From the NCBI GenBank assembly GCA_026988015.1, contig JALSMA010000075.1, positions 22,153-86,152 of the forward strand: a DNA stretch of 64,000 bases, written 5' to 3'. A model generated the notes under the pieces. The model was not told the DNA's origin. It saw only the letters and a program-made list of their open reading frames with translations, and made no database searches. This DNA comes from Desulfobulbaceae bacterium (GTDB lineage: Bacteria; Desulfobacterota; Desulfobulbia; Desulfobulbales; Desulfocapsaceae). Positions 1 through 9,122 of the stretch are shown piece by piece. Position numbers and translations under genes: made by a program. The stretch's first letter is position 1. Each line of letters begins with the position of its first letter.

Positions 1-1350
1 TTCCTTTTTGAGAGCATGGAAGGTGGTGAAAAATGGGGAAGGTATTCTTTTATAGGCTTTGATCCCATTGTAACATTCTCCTCAAAAGGAGATGATATCA
101 AAGTGGACTCGTTTGAGTATAATTTCGTTGACAATCATCCCAAAGACAATAATCCACTCGAGGCATTAAAGGATTTACTCGAATCTCTAAACGCTCATGA
201 GTCCTCTGATCTTCCGCGCTTCAGCGGCGGTGCCGTCGGTTTTTTGGGCTACGATATGGTTCGGTTCATGGAGGATCTTCCTGCAAGAAAAGATACTCTG
301 GAATTCCCTGACTCATCCTTTATGGTCCCCCGGATTGTTCTGATTCATGACAGCTTTAAACAGACTGTCACGGTCGTCTGCTGGGTGGCCAGTGATGATT
401 CTGTTTCAGATCGCATGCTGTATGATACTGGTATCGCAAATATTGATTCTGTAATTAATCTTCTTCGAGCGCCGGTGCCGCAAACTTTTTTCAATAGCAG
501 TGGTGGCAGTTGTAACCATGAATTCGTATCCAACATGCAAAAAAGTGAATTCTGCTCCATGGTTGACAAGGCCAGAGAGTATATTAAAGCTGGCGATATT
601 ATACAAGTCGTTGTTTCTCAGCGTTTCCATACCAAAACAGAACTTGATGGTGTTGATCTCTACCGTGCACTTCGACATATCAACCCCAGCCCTTATCTGT
701 TCTTCCTGAAGCTTGGTGAGCTGATACAGATAGGCTCTTCACCCGAAATTCTGGTTCGCAAGGAAGGTGACGCAATAGAACTTCGACCTATTGCGGGAAC
801 TAGAAAAAGGAGCAGGGACAAGGATGAGGATCTGAAGCTTGAGCAGGAGTTACTTGCTGATCCGAAAGAAAGGGCAGAACACCTGATGCTTGTTGATCTT
901 GGCCGTAATGATGTCGGCAGGGTGGCACTTGGTGGCAAAGTTGAAGTGACAGACCTTCTTGTCGTTGAACGATACAGTCATGTTATGCATATCGTTTCTG
1001 GAGTACGGGGAGTTATTGATGAAGAGAAAGATCAATTTGATGTGATGAAGGCCTGTTTTCCAGCGGGAACAGTGAGTGGTGCCCCCAAAATTCGGGCCAT
1101 GGAAATAATTGACGAACTGGAACCGGACAGTCGTGGACCCTACGCAGGTGCTGTCGGATATTTTGGCTTCTCCGGCAATATGGATTTCTGTATTACTATC
1201 AGAACTTTTGTTATGCAGGGGGATGATCTTTGGGTTCAGGCTGGAGCTGGGGTGGTTTTTGATTCTGATCCTGAAAAAGAGTACGAAGAAACTATTAATA
1301 AATCCATGGGATTACGGCGAGCTGTGGAGCTTGCAGAAAAAGGGTTTTAG
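1..1350 (+). CDS. trpE: Anthranilate synthase component I (5' end outside window)
   Basis: TrpE makes anthranilate from chorismate with ammonia delivered by TrpG, the first committed step to tryptophan. The frame is open to base 1: the five codons before the ATG at 16 read FLFES, which continues the family motif leading into MEGGEKWGRYSFIG. The ATG at 16 is therefore an internal Met, and about 40-60 N-terminal residues lie outside the window. The C-terminal chorismate-binding domain is complete, with ELRPIAGTRKR, the LGRNDVGRVA segment and PAGTVSGAPKIRAME. It is the first visible gene of a trpEGDCF operon; trpG starts 3 bases after its stop. Any leader or attenuator lies outside the window. 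Confidence 0.97.
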   Translation, partial: FLFESMEGGEKWGRYSFIGFDPIVTFSSKGDDIKVDSFEYNFVDNHPKDNNPLEALKDLLESLNAHESSDLPRFSGGAVGFLGYDMVRFMEDLPARKDTLEFPDSSFMVPRIVLIHDSFKQTVTVVCWVASDDSVSDRMLYDTGIANIDSVINLLRAPVPQTFFNSSGGSCNHEFVSNMQKSEFCSMVDKAREYIKAGDIIQVVVSQRFHTKTELDGVDLYRALRHINPSPYLFFLKLGELIQIGSSPEILVRKEGDAIELRPIAGTRKRSRDKDEDLKLEQELLADPKERAEHLMLVDLGRNDVGRVALGGKVEVTDLLVVERYSHVMHIVSGVRGVIDEEKDQFDVMKACFPAGTVSGAPKIRAMEIIDELEPDSRGPYAGAVGYFGFSGNMDFCITIRTFVMQGDDLWVQAGAGVVFDSDPEKEYEETINKSMGLRRAVELAEKGF

Positions 1351-1353
1351 CTC

Positions 1354-1947
1354 ATGCTTGTCATCATAGATAATTACGATTCCTTTACATACAATATAGT
1401 CCAGACTATTGCAGGGAACTTGTTACAGGAAAATGGTCACTGTGAAATCAAGGTTTTCAGAAATAACAAAATACGCATTGCAGAAATCGAGGAACTCAAC
1501 CCTTCTCGAATCCTGATTTCTCCGGGACCCTGCACTCCATCGCAGGCTGGAATCTCTATCGACGCCATTAAACATTTCAGTGGTAAGGTCCCTCTTTTAG
1601 GTGTCTGTCTAGGGCATCAGTCAATTGGTGAGGCCTTTGGCGGAAAGGTTGTTCGTGCTTCCAGGATTATGCATGGGAAAACATCACCAATTTTTCATGA
1701 CAACAGAGGTGTTTTTCGGGGACTGCCCAATCCATTTGATGGGATGCGCTACCACTCACTTATTATAGAAAAAGAAACGCTCCCCGATTGTTTTGAAACA
1801 AGTGCTTGGACGGATAAAGGTGAAATAATGGGATTGCGACATAAGACTCTGGATATCGAAGGTGTCCAATTTCATCCGGAATCCATAATGACACCTGATG
1901 GTATTTTACTTCTTAAGAATTTTATGGCAGGAAATGATAAAAAATGA
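1354..1947 (+). CDS. trpG: Anthranilate synthase glutamine amidotransferase subunit
   Basis: This is the class I glutamine amidotransferase subunit (197 aa) that hydrolyses glutamine and channels ammonia to TrpE. Visible motifs are the N-terminal [10 protein letters not shown], the oxyanion segment SPGPCTP, the nucleophile elbow [15 protein letters not shown] with its catalytic Cys, and VQFHPES carrying the His-Glu pair. The length is that of a free TrpG, so the gene is not fused to trpD as in enteric bacteria. It begins 3 bases after trpE and its stop overlaps the trpD start by four bases (ATGA), indicating translational coupling. A PabA role (folate) is possible for this family, but the setting within a trp operon argues for TrpG. 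Confidence 0.96.
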   Translation: MLVIIDNYDSFTYNIVQTIAGNLLQENGHCEIKVFRNNKIRIAEIEELNPSRILISPGPCTPSQAGISIDAIKHFSGKVPLLGVCLGHQSIGEAFGGKVVRASRIMHGKTSPIFHDNRGVFRGLPNPFDGMRYHSLIIEKETLPDCFETSAWTDKGEIMGLRHKTLDIEGVQFHPESIMTPDGILLLKNFMAGNDKK

Positions 1948-2975
1948 ACATTAAAGAAGCAATTTCACAGCTTGTCTTAAAGAATGACCTCACAGAATCC
2001 AATATGGTTGAGGTGATGGGTGAAATAATGTCGGGCGAGGTGACAGACGCTCAGATCGGTGCATTTATCACAGCATTACGTATGAAAGGAGAGACCGTTG
2101 AGGAGATAACTGGTGCCGTGAGGGTTATGAGAGAAAAAGCGACTCCAATTTTATCAGGGGTTGATACCCGTGCTGGTGAGATACTTGCTGACACCTGCGG
2201 AACTGGCGGAGATGGTTCTGGAACCTTTAATGTTTCAACCACCACAGCTTTTGTAGTGGCAGGGGCAGGAATACCCGTAGCCAAGCATGGAAACCGATCC
2301 GTATCCAGTAACTGCGGCAGTGCAGATGTACTCGAAGCAGCTGGTGTCTCTCTTGAAATAGATGCAGATAAAATAGGACACTGTATCCGGGAAGTGGGTA
2401 TTGGTTTCCTCTTTGCTCCAGCTCTGCATGGTGCAATGAAATATGCTATTGGGCCGCGTCAGGAAATGGGGATCCGGACCATTTTTAATATTCTTGGCCC
2501 GTTGACTAATCCTGCAGGGGCCAATGTTCAGGTTCTTGGTGTTTTTAATGGGGAGCTGACTGAACCCTTAGCCATGGTTCTTGCAAAACTTGGCTCGAAA
2601 AGAGCCCTGGTGGTGCATGGCGAAGGAAACCTGGACGAATTGACAGTAACTGGAAAGAACCGGGTTTCAGAGCTTAAGAATGGAAGCGTTACCACCTACT
2701 GCGTGGATCCTCAAGAACTGGGATTTACTAAAGCAGAAATAACCGACTTGCGGGGAGGTGCTGATGCCGTAGAATCGGCAGAGCAGATGCGAGCTGTGCT
2801 AAGTGGTGAGAAGGGTGCAAAAAGGGATATGGTATTGCTGAACAGTGGGGCAACCCTCATGGTGGCCGGGGCCGTAGCAGACCTGAAAGAAGGTATTGAG
2901 CTGGCAGCTGCCACCATTGACTCCGGAAAGGCACTTGGAAAACTGAACTCCCTGATCGCTTATTCCAATAAATAA
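1944..2975 (+). CDS. trpD: Anthranilate phosphoribosyltransferase
   Basis: TrpD transfers the phosphoribosyl group of PRPP to anthranilate. The protein is 343 aa, normal for the family. The PRPP and metal-binding motif [17 protein letters not shown] lies near residue 75, followed by [19 protein letters not shown] and the anthranilate-side segment [22 protein letters not shown]. The C terminus carries the usual ASATLMVAG-like segment ([11 protein letters not shown]). Its ATG overlaps the trpG stop by four bases. A 44-base gap then separates it from trpC. Nothing about the gene is unusual. Confidence 0.97.
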   Translation: MNIKEAISQLVLKNDLTESNMVEVMGEIMSGEVTDAQIGAFITALRMKGETVEEITGAVRVMREKATPILSGVDTRAGEILADTCGTGGDGSGTFNVSTTTAFVVAGAGIPVAKHGNRSVSSNCGSADVLEAAGVSLEIDADKIGHCIREVGIGFLFAPALHGAMKYAIGPRQEMGIRTIFNILGPLTNPAGANVQVLGVFNGELTEPLAMVLAKLGSKRALVVHGEGNLDELTVTGKNRVSELKNGSVTTYCVDPQELGFTKAEITDLRGGADAVESAEQMRAVLSGEKGAKRDMVLLNSGATLMVAGAVADLKEGIELAAATIDSGKALGKLNSLIAYSNK

Positions 2976-3019
2976 TCATCATAATGTAAGACCTCACATA
3001 ACTCTCACAGGTTGTTGAA

Positions 3020-3802
3020 ATGGCACAGATACTAGATGCAATTGTTTCAAAAAAGAAAGAGGAGGTGGAACTACTCCGAAGTCAGGGGATACATATTCCG
3101 CCCCCATACAAAGAAGCTGAAATAATGCCACCACGTGGTTTTCGCCAGGCCCTTCTTGATTATTCGGGTGTTGCAATTATCGCCGAGGCCAAAAAGGCTT
3201 CCCCATCTAAAGGATTGATTTGTCCAGATTTCGATCCTGTCAAAATTGCCTTGGGCTATGAAAAAAATGGGGCTCAGGCAATTTCAGTATTGACCGATGA
3301 AAGTTTTTTCCAAGGATCCCTGCTCTACCTTCTTCAAGCTCGCGAAAGCGTCTCGCTGCCAATTCTCCGCAAGGAGTTTATAATTGATCCCTTACAGATT
3401 GAAGAGGCTCGAATTTGTGGTGCAGATGCTATTTTACTTATGGCCTCAATCCTTGACCTGTATCAACTAAAAGATTTCATTGCCCAGGCGTCTGCTTGTT
3501 CTATTGACTGTCTTGTTGAGGTCCACGATGAGAAAGAACTCGAAACTGTCCTGAAAACCAAAGCTGATCTGATAGGTATTAACAATCGCAATCTTAAAGA
3601 TTTTTCCATGGACACTGAAACCACATTTCGTCTCAAAAAGCTCATTCCCGATCATATTACTGTTGTTGGCGAATCAGGATTGAAAACCCATGAAGATATC
3701 AAGATGCTGCAGGATGCCGGAGTATGTGCAGCACTTATAGGGGAGTCGTTGATGCGGGGTGAGAAAGGTGGTATCAGCCTGCAGGGATTAAGAGGAGATT
3801 AA
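3020..3802 (+). CDS. trpC: Indole-3-glycerol phosphate synthase
   Basis: TrpC closes the pyrrole ring of carboxyphenylamino-deoxyribulose phosphate to give indole-3-glycerol phosphate. This is a monofunctional 260-aa TIM barrel. Key segments are IIAEAKKASPSKG (catalytic Lys and phosphate loop), SVLTDESFFQGS, LRKEFIIDPLQI, AILLMASIL, LVEVHDEKEL, IGINNRNLKDF and VGESGLKTHEDI. It is separate from TrpF, unlike the enteric fusion. Its last codons and stop lie within a short tandem repeat that also carries the ribosome-binding region of trpF. Confidence 0.97.
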   Translation: MAQILDAIVSKKKEEVELLRSQGIHIPPPYKEAEIMPPRGFRQALLDYSGVAIIAEAKKASPSKGLICPDFDPVKIALGYEKNGAQAISVLTDESFFQGSLLYLLQARESVSLPILRKEFIIDPLQIEEARICGADAILLMASILDLYQLKDFIAQASACSIDCLVEVHDEKELETVLKTKADLIGINNRNLKDFSMDTETTFRLKKLIPDHITVVGESGLKTHEDIKMLQDAGVCAALIGESLMRGEKGGISLQGLRGD

Positions 3803-3816
3803 GAGGAGATTAAGGG
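3786..3816 (+). repeat. 11-bp tandem repeat at the trpC-trpF junction
   Basis: The unit GATTAAGAGGA occurs twice head to tail (3786-3796 and 3797-3807) and is followed by a third, diverging copy beginning GATTAAGGGA. The trpC stop codon lies in the second unit. The duplication moves the trpF start away from trpC and gives two AGAGGA-type ribosome-binding sequences before the ATG at 3823. It may be a recent slippage product; no function is implied. Confidence 0.75.
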
Positions 3817-3822
3817 ACCAGA

Positions 3823-4479
3823 ATGCGCTCACGAACACGTATTAAAATGTGTGGTTTGACAAGGGAAAAAGATATTATCGCAGGTGTGGATATAGGCCTT
3901 GATGCCCTGGGTTTTATCTTTTACGATAAAAGTGCCCGCAATGTCTACCCTGATTTTGTAAGGGCAGCTGTGTCAAAAGTTCCTCCATTTGTAGACTGTG
4001 TTGGAGTCTTTGTGGACCGGGACAGGGAGGAAGTTGAAGAGATTGTCGAGTACTGCGGACTCTCGCATGCCCAGTTACATGGCAGTGAAACTCCGAAATA
4101 CTGCGAACGGGTAGAACGCTTTGCAGCTCCGTGTCATGTGATCAAGGCCTTTCGAGTCTCTAACACAAGCAAAAAGGACGAGTTCGCTCCTTATGATGAC
4201 CTGGTTCATGGGTATCTGCTTGACACTTATGTGAAGGGAAGTGCTGGAGGAACAGGCAGTAGTTTCGACTGGAGCATTATTCAGAGCCTGAACCTGCAGC
4301 GCCCCATGATTCTTGCGGGGGGACTTAATCCTGAAAATATAGTGAATGCAATCTCAGCAGTCGCCCCATTCGGGGTAGACGTCAACTCAGGTGTCGAGGT
4401 TGAGCCGGGAGTCAAAGACCACAAAGAACTCGCTGAATTCGTCAGCAAGGTACGACAGGCTGATGCCGGTAATTTCTAA
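3823..4479 (+). CDS. trpF: Phosphoribosylanthranilate isomerase
   Basis: TrpF catalyses the Amadori rearrangement of N-(5-phosphoribosyl)anthranilate. At 218 aa it is a standard monofunctional TIM barrel. The N terminus RIKMCGLTREKDI contains the catalytic Cys, and the C terminus shows ILAGGLNPENI and GVDVNSGVEVEPGVKD with the catalytic Asp. It is the last visible gene of the trp operon. Its stop overlaps the stop of the converging RlpA-like gene by four bases, so no trpB or trpA follows and there is no room for a conventional terminator between the two. Confidence 0.97.
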   Translation: MRSRTRIKMCGLTREKDIIAGVDIGLDALGFIFYDKSARNVYPDFVRAAVSKVPPFVDCVGVFVDRDREEVEEIVEYCGLSHAQLHGSETPKYCERVERFAAPCHVIKAFRVSNTSKKDEFAPYDDLVHGYLLDTYVKGSAGGTGSSFDWSIIQSLNLQRPMILAGGLNPENIVNAISAVAPFGVDVNSGVEVEPGVKDHKELAEFVSKVRQADAGNF

Positions 4480-5276
4480 CGTGCTAGGACAAAAGCTCCC
4501 CTGTATCCTTTGCTGATTAGTGCCTGTTCACTTCTTCGGGCACTGTTCAGCGTCTTTCCCACATATACCTGCACCCTGTAAAATGTTTTTCCATTTACTT
4601 TTGCTTTTTGTATCACTGCATGATGCCCGGCATCGAGAAACCTCTCCTGCAGTTTGATTCCATTATACTTTTGTGTAAAAGCACCTATCTGCACATAATA
4701 CTCCCCGGATTTGAGATCAGCATATTTTTTTAAACGTCCTGCACCTCCCCTTGAATCTCTATTCAGTTCTCCCAAAGCCGTTATTTTAACCCTTGCTGTA
4801 CCGGAATGGACAATGGCAAGCTGCTGGGCGGCTCCGTAACTGAGGTCAATAATTCGTCCTTGAATAAAAGGTCCTCGGTCGTTAACCCTGACCACTGTTT
4901 CCCTGCCATTATCAAGGTTAGTGACCAGAAGCATGGTGTGCATAGGAAGGAGCTTGTGGGCGGCTGTTATGCCATGCATATTGTAGGTTTCGCCATTTGA
5001 AGTGGGATTTCCATGGAAGTCATTACCATACCAGGATGCAATGCCGTACTCTTCATAGCCGACAGCAGAAGGCAGGGGAGAGTAGAGACGATTGTTGATC
5101 ACATAGGGTTTTTGGGTGGCAGGAATTCGTTTTTTCCTCACAGCATTGCCGTGTTCTGGTGTGATAAAAGCCAAAACAACAGACAATAAAACCATATAGC
5201 AGATTGATACTGCGGACCAGTGGAAATTTTGTGAAAAGAACTGCCAGAAAACAAATATTTTATTTTTCGGGATCAT
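4476..5276 (-). CDS. rlpA: RlpA-like septal lytic transglycosylase with SPOR domain
   Basis: The 266-aa product has an N-terminal hydrophobic segment (about residues 21-38) that can serve as a Sec signal or anchor. A double-psi beta-barrel follows at about 76-170, with ASWYG, FHGNPTSNGE, TAAHKLLPM, VRVNDRGPF and GRIIDLSYGAAQQL. A SPOR domain fills about 190-266. RlpA proteins of this form cleave glycan strands lacking stem peptides at the division site; SPOR binds such glycans. No lipobox Cys is visible, unlike E. coli RlpA. I chose the ATG at 5276, just inside the upstream cytochrome gene (17-base overlap), because an upstream extension would read out of frame through that gene. The overlap implies co-transcription with the cytochrome. 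Confidence 0.88.
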   Translation of the reverse strand: MIPKNKIFVFWQFFSQNFHWSAVSICYMVLLSVVLAFITPEHGNAVRKKRIPATQKPYVINNRLYSPLPSAVGYEEYGIASWYGNDFHGNPTSNGETYNMHGITAAHKLLPMHTMLLVTNLDNGRETVVRVNDRGPFIQGRIIDLSYGAAQQLAIVHSGTARVKITALGELNRDSRGGAGRLKKYADLKSGEYYVQIGAFTQKYNGIKLQERFLDAGHHAVIQKAKVNGKTFYRVQVYVGKTLNSARRSEQALISKGYRGAFVLAR

Positions 5277-6747
5277 TTTCTTTTTGGGATAAAACCTTGA
5301 GTCTTTCCAGGTAAAACATTCCAGCCTTCCCTGTGGTATGTGGAATATATGGCGTGAAGCCCTGGTTTTCAGAATTGGCCCTGAAGCTGTCAAAACGGAT
5401 CTCCTCGTCTTCATCAAGCCAAGACAGGGAGATATCGAGCAGGGGACGCATAACCTGTAATTTTCCTGTGGCATCAGGGCCGATGGTGATATTCTCCCAT
5501 CGTCTTGTTTCGTATCCTTTGTACCAGAGGCCTGGTTTCTGTTTCCCGCTTATTTTATCAGTCATGACATGAGGTATTTCTTCAAGGTCAAAGTCAAGAT
5601 TGTTTTCCAGGATCTGTTCAACCTCAAAACTGCCCTGAACTGTCAGCCTTGTAAAGTCGTCATATTCATCAAGGTCATTGCGCAGAAGGTGTGTTCCTCT
5701 GTCATCAAAGGCCCATTGGGCATGACAGACCTGGCATCCCACAGATGAATTATATTTTTTGTGGGCAGGGTGTTCCATAACAGGAATAGACAAAGCCTTC
5801 CCGGTAGCAGTGGAGGTAAAAATAAATTGTTTGCTTTTCTTATCAAAGGTAATATTTGCAGGAGGTTTATCTGCAAGGCTGACAGAATCATGACAATCCT
5901 CACAGTGGATTGAGTTTTTTCTTACCGCCATCAGTTCTTTACCGGTATGACAATCTACACATACCATTCCCTGTTGCTGGTGAACGTCTGCGCTGAGTTG
6001 ATGGTATTCAATCCCATAGGGTCGAAAAAATTCCTGGCTGGTGGTATAAGGAGTTCGATACTCTTCATTCATGTCATGATCATAGCGGCCATAATAATCT
6101 GATCCGACCCAGTTGCCGTAATGACATTGCAGGCACTGACTGTCCCCGGGGGATTTAATAAAAGAGTGGGATACCAGCTTGCCCTTGTAAAATTGAAGAT
6201 GACAGGAGGCGCATCCCGTTCCTCTGACAACAGCTGGGTACCTATCCCCGGAATAATATGGATGGCACCGGAGACAGCGGCGCCTGAGGAGATCATCAGC
6301 GAGTTGTAAGGTGGTCTGTGGGGTATTTGAGACTGGTATGTCAAGCAGTGTGGCTATCTGCTGTTCAGCGCCAAAAGCTTTGCGAACCATATTAATGGCG
6401 TTATGCAGGGTGAAATGTACTGACTGACTATTCTGGTCAACTAGAGCCCGATGACATTCTCCGCAGATACGCATCATATTATCCGGGTGTGCTGGCTGAG
6501 TAAGAAGTCCCTTATGGGCTATACCCTTTTCAGCGGTAGTATCACTTCCCTGATGACATTTGGTGCAGCTGAAATCATGATTGGCATCAAGACTATGCTG
6601 GTGGCAGGAAACACACCCAACACTTGCGAGACCGGCGCTTTCAGAAGCATTCGTCACAGTAGATTCAGTATTTATATCTGTATCCCTGTCTTCTGAACAG
6701 GAACAGAGAAAAAATAGAATTAAAAATGAGTAGAGAGCTGGTCGCAT
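5260..6747 (-). CDS. Nonahaem c-type cytochrome lipoprotein
   Basis: This 495-aa protein starts with a short hydrophobic stretch ending in a lipobox-like FFLCSC, so it is probably a lipoprotein exported by Sec. I count nine CXXCH haem-binding motifs: CVSCH, CTKCH, CGECH, CLRCH, CASCH, CLQCH, CVDCH, CEDCH and CQVCH, the last near residue 340. The final 150 residues have no haem motif and are rich in Trp and acidic residues. It resembles periplasmic multihaem electron carriers of sulfate and metal reducers, but I do not recognise a named family, and partner and direction of electron flow are unknown. The gene overlaps rlpA downstream. Upstream lies the promoter region of tRNA-Thr on the other strand. 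Confidence 0.88.
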   Translation of the reverse strand: MRPALYSFLILFFLCSCSEDRDTDINTESTVTNASESAGLASVGCVSCHQHSLDANHDFSCTKCHQGSDTTAEKGIAHKGLLTQPAHPDNMMRICGECHRALVDQNSQSVHFTLHNAINMVRKAFGAEQQIATLLDIPVSNTPQTTLQLADDLLRRRCLRCHPYYSGDRYPAVVRGTGCASCHLQFYKGKLVSHSFIKSPGDSQCLQCHYGNWVGSDYYGRYDHDMNEEYRTPYTTSQEFFRPYGIEYHQLSADVHQQQGMVCVDCHTGKELMAVRKNSIHCEDCHDSVSLADKPPANITFDKKSKQFIFTSTATGKALSIPVMEHPAHKKYNSSVGCQVCHAQWAFDDRGTHLLRNDLDEYDDFTRLTVQGSFEVEQILENNLDFDLEEIPHVMTDKISGKQKPGLWYKGYETRRWENITIGPDATGKLQVMRPLLDISLSWLDEDEEIRFDSFRANSENQGFTPYIPHTTGKAGMFYLERLKVLSQKENDPEK

Positions 6748-6785
6748 ATGGACGATTCACCAACACGTAGTGACATGGAAAAGGT

Positions 6786-6814
6786 TTGACTTTGGCTAAG
6801 TTGCTTGCTATACA
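6786..6814 (+). promoter_or_regulatory. Sigma70-type promoter for tRNA-Thr
   Basis: TTGACT at 6786-6791 and TATACA at 6809-6814 are separated by 17 bases, a near-consensus housekeeping promoter. Transcription would begin near 6821 and read into the tRNA at 6924, leaving about a 100-base leader removed by processing. This is sequence resemblance only. Confidence 0.55.
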
Positions 6815-6923
6815 GGCTTTGCAAAGAAAACATTGTTTCTATGTGAAGTCAAAACAAAAGATATTCCAACCTTAATCTGTGAATATTCGAAAGTCGTTAC
6901 AGATTCAGATTTAAGATAAAACA

Positions 6924-6999
6924 GCCGATATAGCTCAGTTGGTAGAGCGACGCTCTCGTAAAGCGTAGGCCAGCGGTTCGATCCCGCTTGTCGGCTCCA
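6924..6999 (+). tRNA. tRNA-Thr (anticodon CGU)
   Basis: The 76-base cloverleaf includes an encoded CCA end. The acceptor arm pairs GCCGATA with TGTCGGC, including one T-G pair. The D arm reads GCTCAGTTGGTAGAGC, the anticodon stem pairs ACGCT with AGCGT around the loop CTCGTAA, and the T arm contains GGTTCGATCC. The anticodon is CGT in DNA, which reads threonine codon ACG. It stands alone between a cytochrome gene and pycB, followed by a strong hairpin terminator. Confidence 0.97.
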
Positions 7000-7054
7000 C
7001 TTTTGGCTAATGACCGGAAGAGCCCTGCCATTAGCCTTTTTTATGTTTCAGTAC

Positions 7055-7105
7055 AAGAAAAAGCCCTTTCATAATAATAAATTATGAAAGGGCTTTTTCT
7101 TTTTT
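7055..7105. terminator. Bidirectional intrinsic terminator between tRNA-Thr and pycB
   Basis: A perfect 21-bp inverted repeat (7055-7075 and 7081-7101) encloses a 5-base loop. The core is AAAGCCCTTTC paired with GAAAGGGCTTT, and the outer arms give A- and T-rich tails in both orientations. It sits about 55 bases after the tRNA and 26 bases after the pycB stop, so it can end transcription from both sides. Confidence 0.9.
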
Positions 7106-7130
7106 AAAGGCTCAAGAATACTGACTCACT

Positions 7131-9038
7131 TTATTCATCAATATCAACTTTGAGGATTTTGTCGCCAGGTTGCAGAGCATCACCAACTTTCGCAGAAACA
7201 GCAGTAACAATACCGTCAATTTCAACATTTATGGGGGTCTGCATTTTCATGGCCTCCATCACAGCAACCTTGTCACCGGCAGACACTGTCTGACCTTCTT
7301 CAACGGAGATTTCACAAATGTTTCCGGCAAAAGAGGCACGCATGTCACCAGCTTTGGCAAGATCGATGATTTCCTCTTTAGAAATGGTTGCCGGTTTCGC
7401 AACTGCACCTTCGGCGAGTTCCGGTTCAAATGTATAGACTCTCTGATGGTGATCCACGTTTAAGTAAACACTGGTTTCTCCATCTTCATCCTTAATGGAA
7501 GGACCCACTTCAACCCGGTGTTCCTTACCGGTGTGGTCGGTGAAACTAATGGTTTCACCAGCCTCGAAACCACCTTCATGGAGAAAGATAGATGGTGGTA
7601 GAACATAAACCTTACCGAATTTAGCTTCAAATTTGAAAAATTCAACCGCATCGTTGGGATGCTGGAGGTAGAGGACGAGTTGCTGGTCGGTAGGTTCTTC
7701 ACCAATGCGATCGCTAAGAATCTCTTTCTCTTTTTCGATGTCCATATCGCTGATATCTTCAACACCACCTTCCTCTTCCAGGACTTTCTTCCAGTCACTG
7801 CCGAGGACCTTCTCGAAAATCCAATCTTCTGGCTCATAAAAAGGGAAAGGACCATATTTTCCAAGGAGCAGATTCCTTAAATCTCCAGAAGCATTTCCAT
7901 AACGTTCTCCACCTTGGACATTTGAAACAGCAGTCGTCCAGAGAATCTGAGATCCTGGGGTAACAGACCAGTAATTACCAAGCTCTTTCTGGACCCTTGG
8001 CAGTTCCTTGTGGAGGATATCTGGCATTTTGTCAAGAAAACCACCCTTTACAGCCTGCTCAAGACTTGAACCCATGGCACCACCCGGGAGTTTGTGAATT
8101 TGAACAGTGGGCTGAAAGCCTTTGATCTGAGATTCGAAAGCCTGGTAGTGCTGGCGTTCATCCCGTATTACCTCAGAAGTCTCAATGACCGCCTCTTCAT
8201 CAATGGTCGCAGCGTTGTAGCCAAGATCCTTTAATGTCTGGACGACAGAAAGAATGGGTGCAGGGCCATAGAAACCGGTGAATGAGGCATCGGCTGCATC
8301 AACTACTGTGGCGCCATTTTGAACAGCAGCTACAATTCGACCAATATCATTGCCGTCAGTGTTGTGACCATGATAATGGATGGGAAGGTCAGGATATTTC
8401 TGGCGAATATTATCAACCAGCTCTCCAATCCGTTTGGGAGTTCCCAAGCCACCATGATTTTTAATACAGAGGATAATGTCTGTACCGGTGACATCGAGAA
8501 TCTCCTGGATCTTACCGAGATAATATTTGTCAGTGTGCTCAGGACCAGTTGAAAAGCAGATACAGGGCTCATTGACCTTGCCGGCCTTGCCAACTTCTTC
8601 AAAAACCGCCTGCATATTAGGGATATAATTCATAAAGTCAAAGGTACGCCACACATCAACATACTTGGCAAACTCTTTGACAGTGAAACGAATAACATTT
8701 TGAGGGTAAGGCCTGTATCCAAAGAGGTTTACACCACGACACAGAGTCTGAAACATGGTAGTTGGCATCTTTTTTCGCAGGATATCCAGCTTTAGGAAGG
8801 GGTCTACCTGCTTACGGAGAATATCAACATGAACCGATGCTCCGCCTGTGATCTCCAGAGAAAAGTAGCCTGCACGCTCTCTGGCATCAGCAGCCAGCAG
8901 GTCTGTGTGCAGAAGTATTCTGTTTTTAAAATCAGACTGGGAGAGATCACGAGCAGTATTGGTGATGTGATACCCATCTGAATTCTGTAATTGGCGAATC
9001 ACCTCAGCGGGCGATGTTCCTTGTACAATTCTTTCCAT
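7131..9038 (-). CDS. pycB: Pyruvate carboxylase subunit B (carboxyltransferase plus biotin carrier)
   Basis: The 635-aa product has an N-terminal carboxyltransferase TIM barrel of the pyruvate carboxylase / oxaloacetate decarboxylase alpha type. Evidence includes CRGVNLFGYRPYP, YHGHNTDGNDIGRIVAA (metal-binding His pair) and HKLPGGAMGSSLEQA. The C terminus is a biotin carrier domain with VMEAMKMQTP, whose Lys is about residue 598. With the biotin carboxylase encoded just upstream it should form a two-subunit pyruvate carboxylase making oxaloacetate. A decarboxylase role is less likely because no membrane beta or gamma subunit gene is nearby. I chose the ATG at 9038: its AAGGA lies six bases upstream, whereas the ATG at 9044 abuts the same sequence. 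Confidence 0.9.
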   Translation of the reverse strand: MERIVQGTSPAEVIRQLQNSDGYHITNTARDLSQSDFKNRILLHTDLLAADARERAGYFSLEITGGASVHVDILRKQVDPFLKLDILRKKMPTTMFQTLCRGVNLFGYRPYPQNVIRFTVKEFAKYVDVWRTFDFMNYIPNMQAVFEEVGKAGKVNEPCICFSTGPEHTDKYYLGKIQEILDVTGTDIILCIKNHGGLGTPKRIGELVDNIRQKYPDLPIHYHGHNTDGNDIGRIVAAVQNGATVVDAADASFTGFYGPAPILSVVQTLKDLGYNAATIDEEAVIETSEVIRDERQHYQAFESQIKGFQPTVQIHKLPGGAMGSSLEQAVKGGFLDKMPDILHKELPRVQKELGNYWSVTPGSQILWTTAVSNVQGGERYGNASGDLRNLLLGKYGPFPFYEPEDWIFEKVLGSDWKKVLEEEGGVEDISDMDIEKEKEILSDRIGEEPTDQQLVLYLQHPNDAVEFFKFEAKFGKVYVLPPSIFLHEGGFEAGETISFTDHTGKEHRVEVGPSIKDEDGETSVYLNVDHHQRVYTFEPELAEGAVAKPATISKEEIIDLAKAGDMRASFAGNICEISVEEGQTVSAGDKVAVMEAMKMQTPINVEIDGIVTAVSAKVGDALQPGDKILKVDIDE

Positions 9039-9122
9039 AGTCATTCCTTCTCTATCAATGTCTGTCGCTTGTAAGAAAATCCTCAGCTGACAGATAAGTT
9101 TTATCTTATAATGTCGTTAAAA

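Noticed and set aside
4476..4500. Terminator between trpF and rlpA
   Set aside because: The genes overlap by four bases and no stem with a T-run occurs nearby.
7021..7060. Second tRNA or small RNA after tRNA-Thr
   Set aside because: Only the terminator hairpin is present; no cloverleaf can be drawn.
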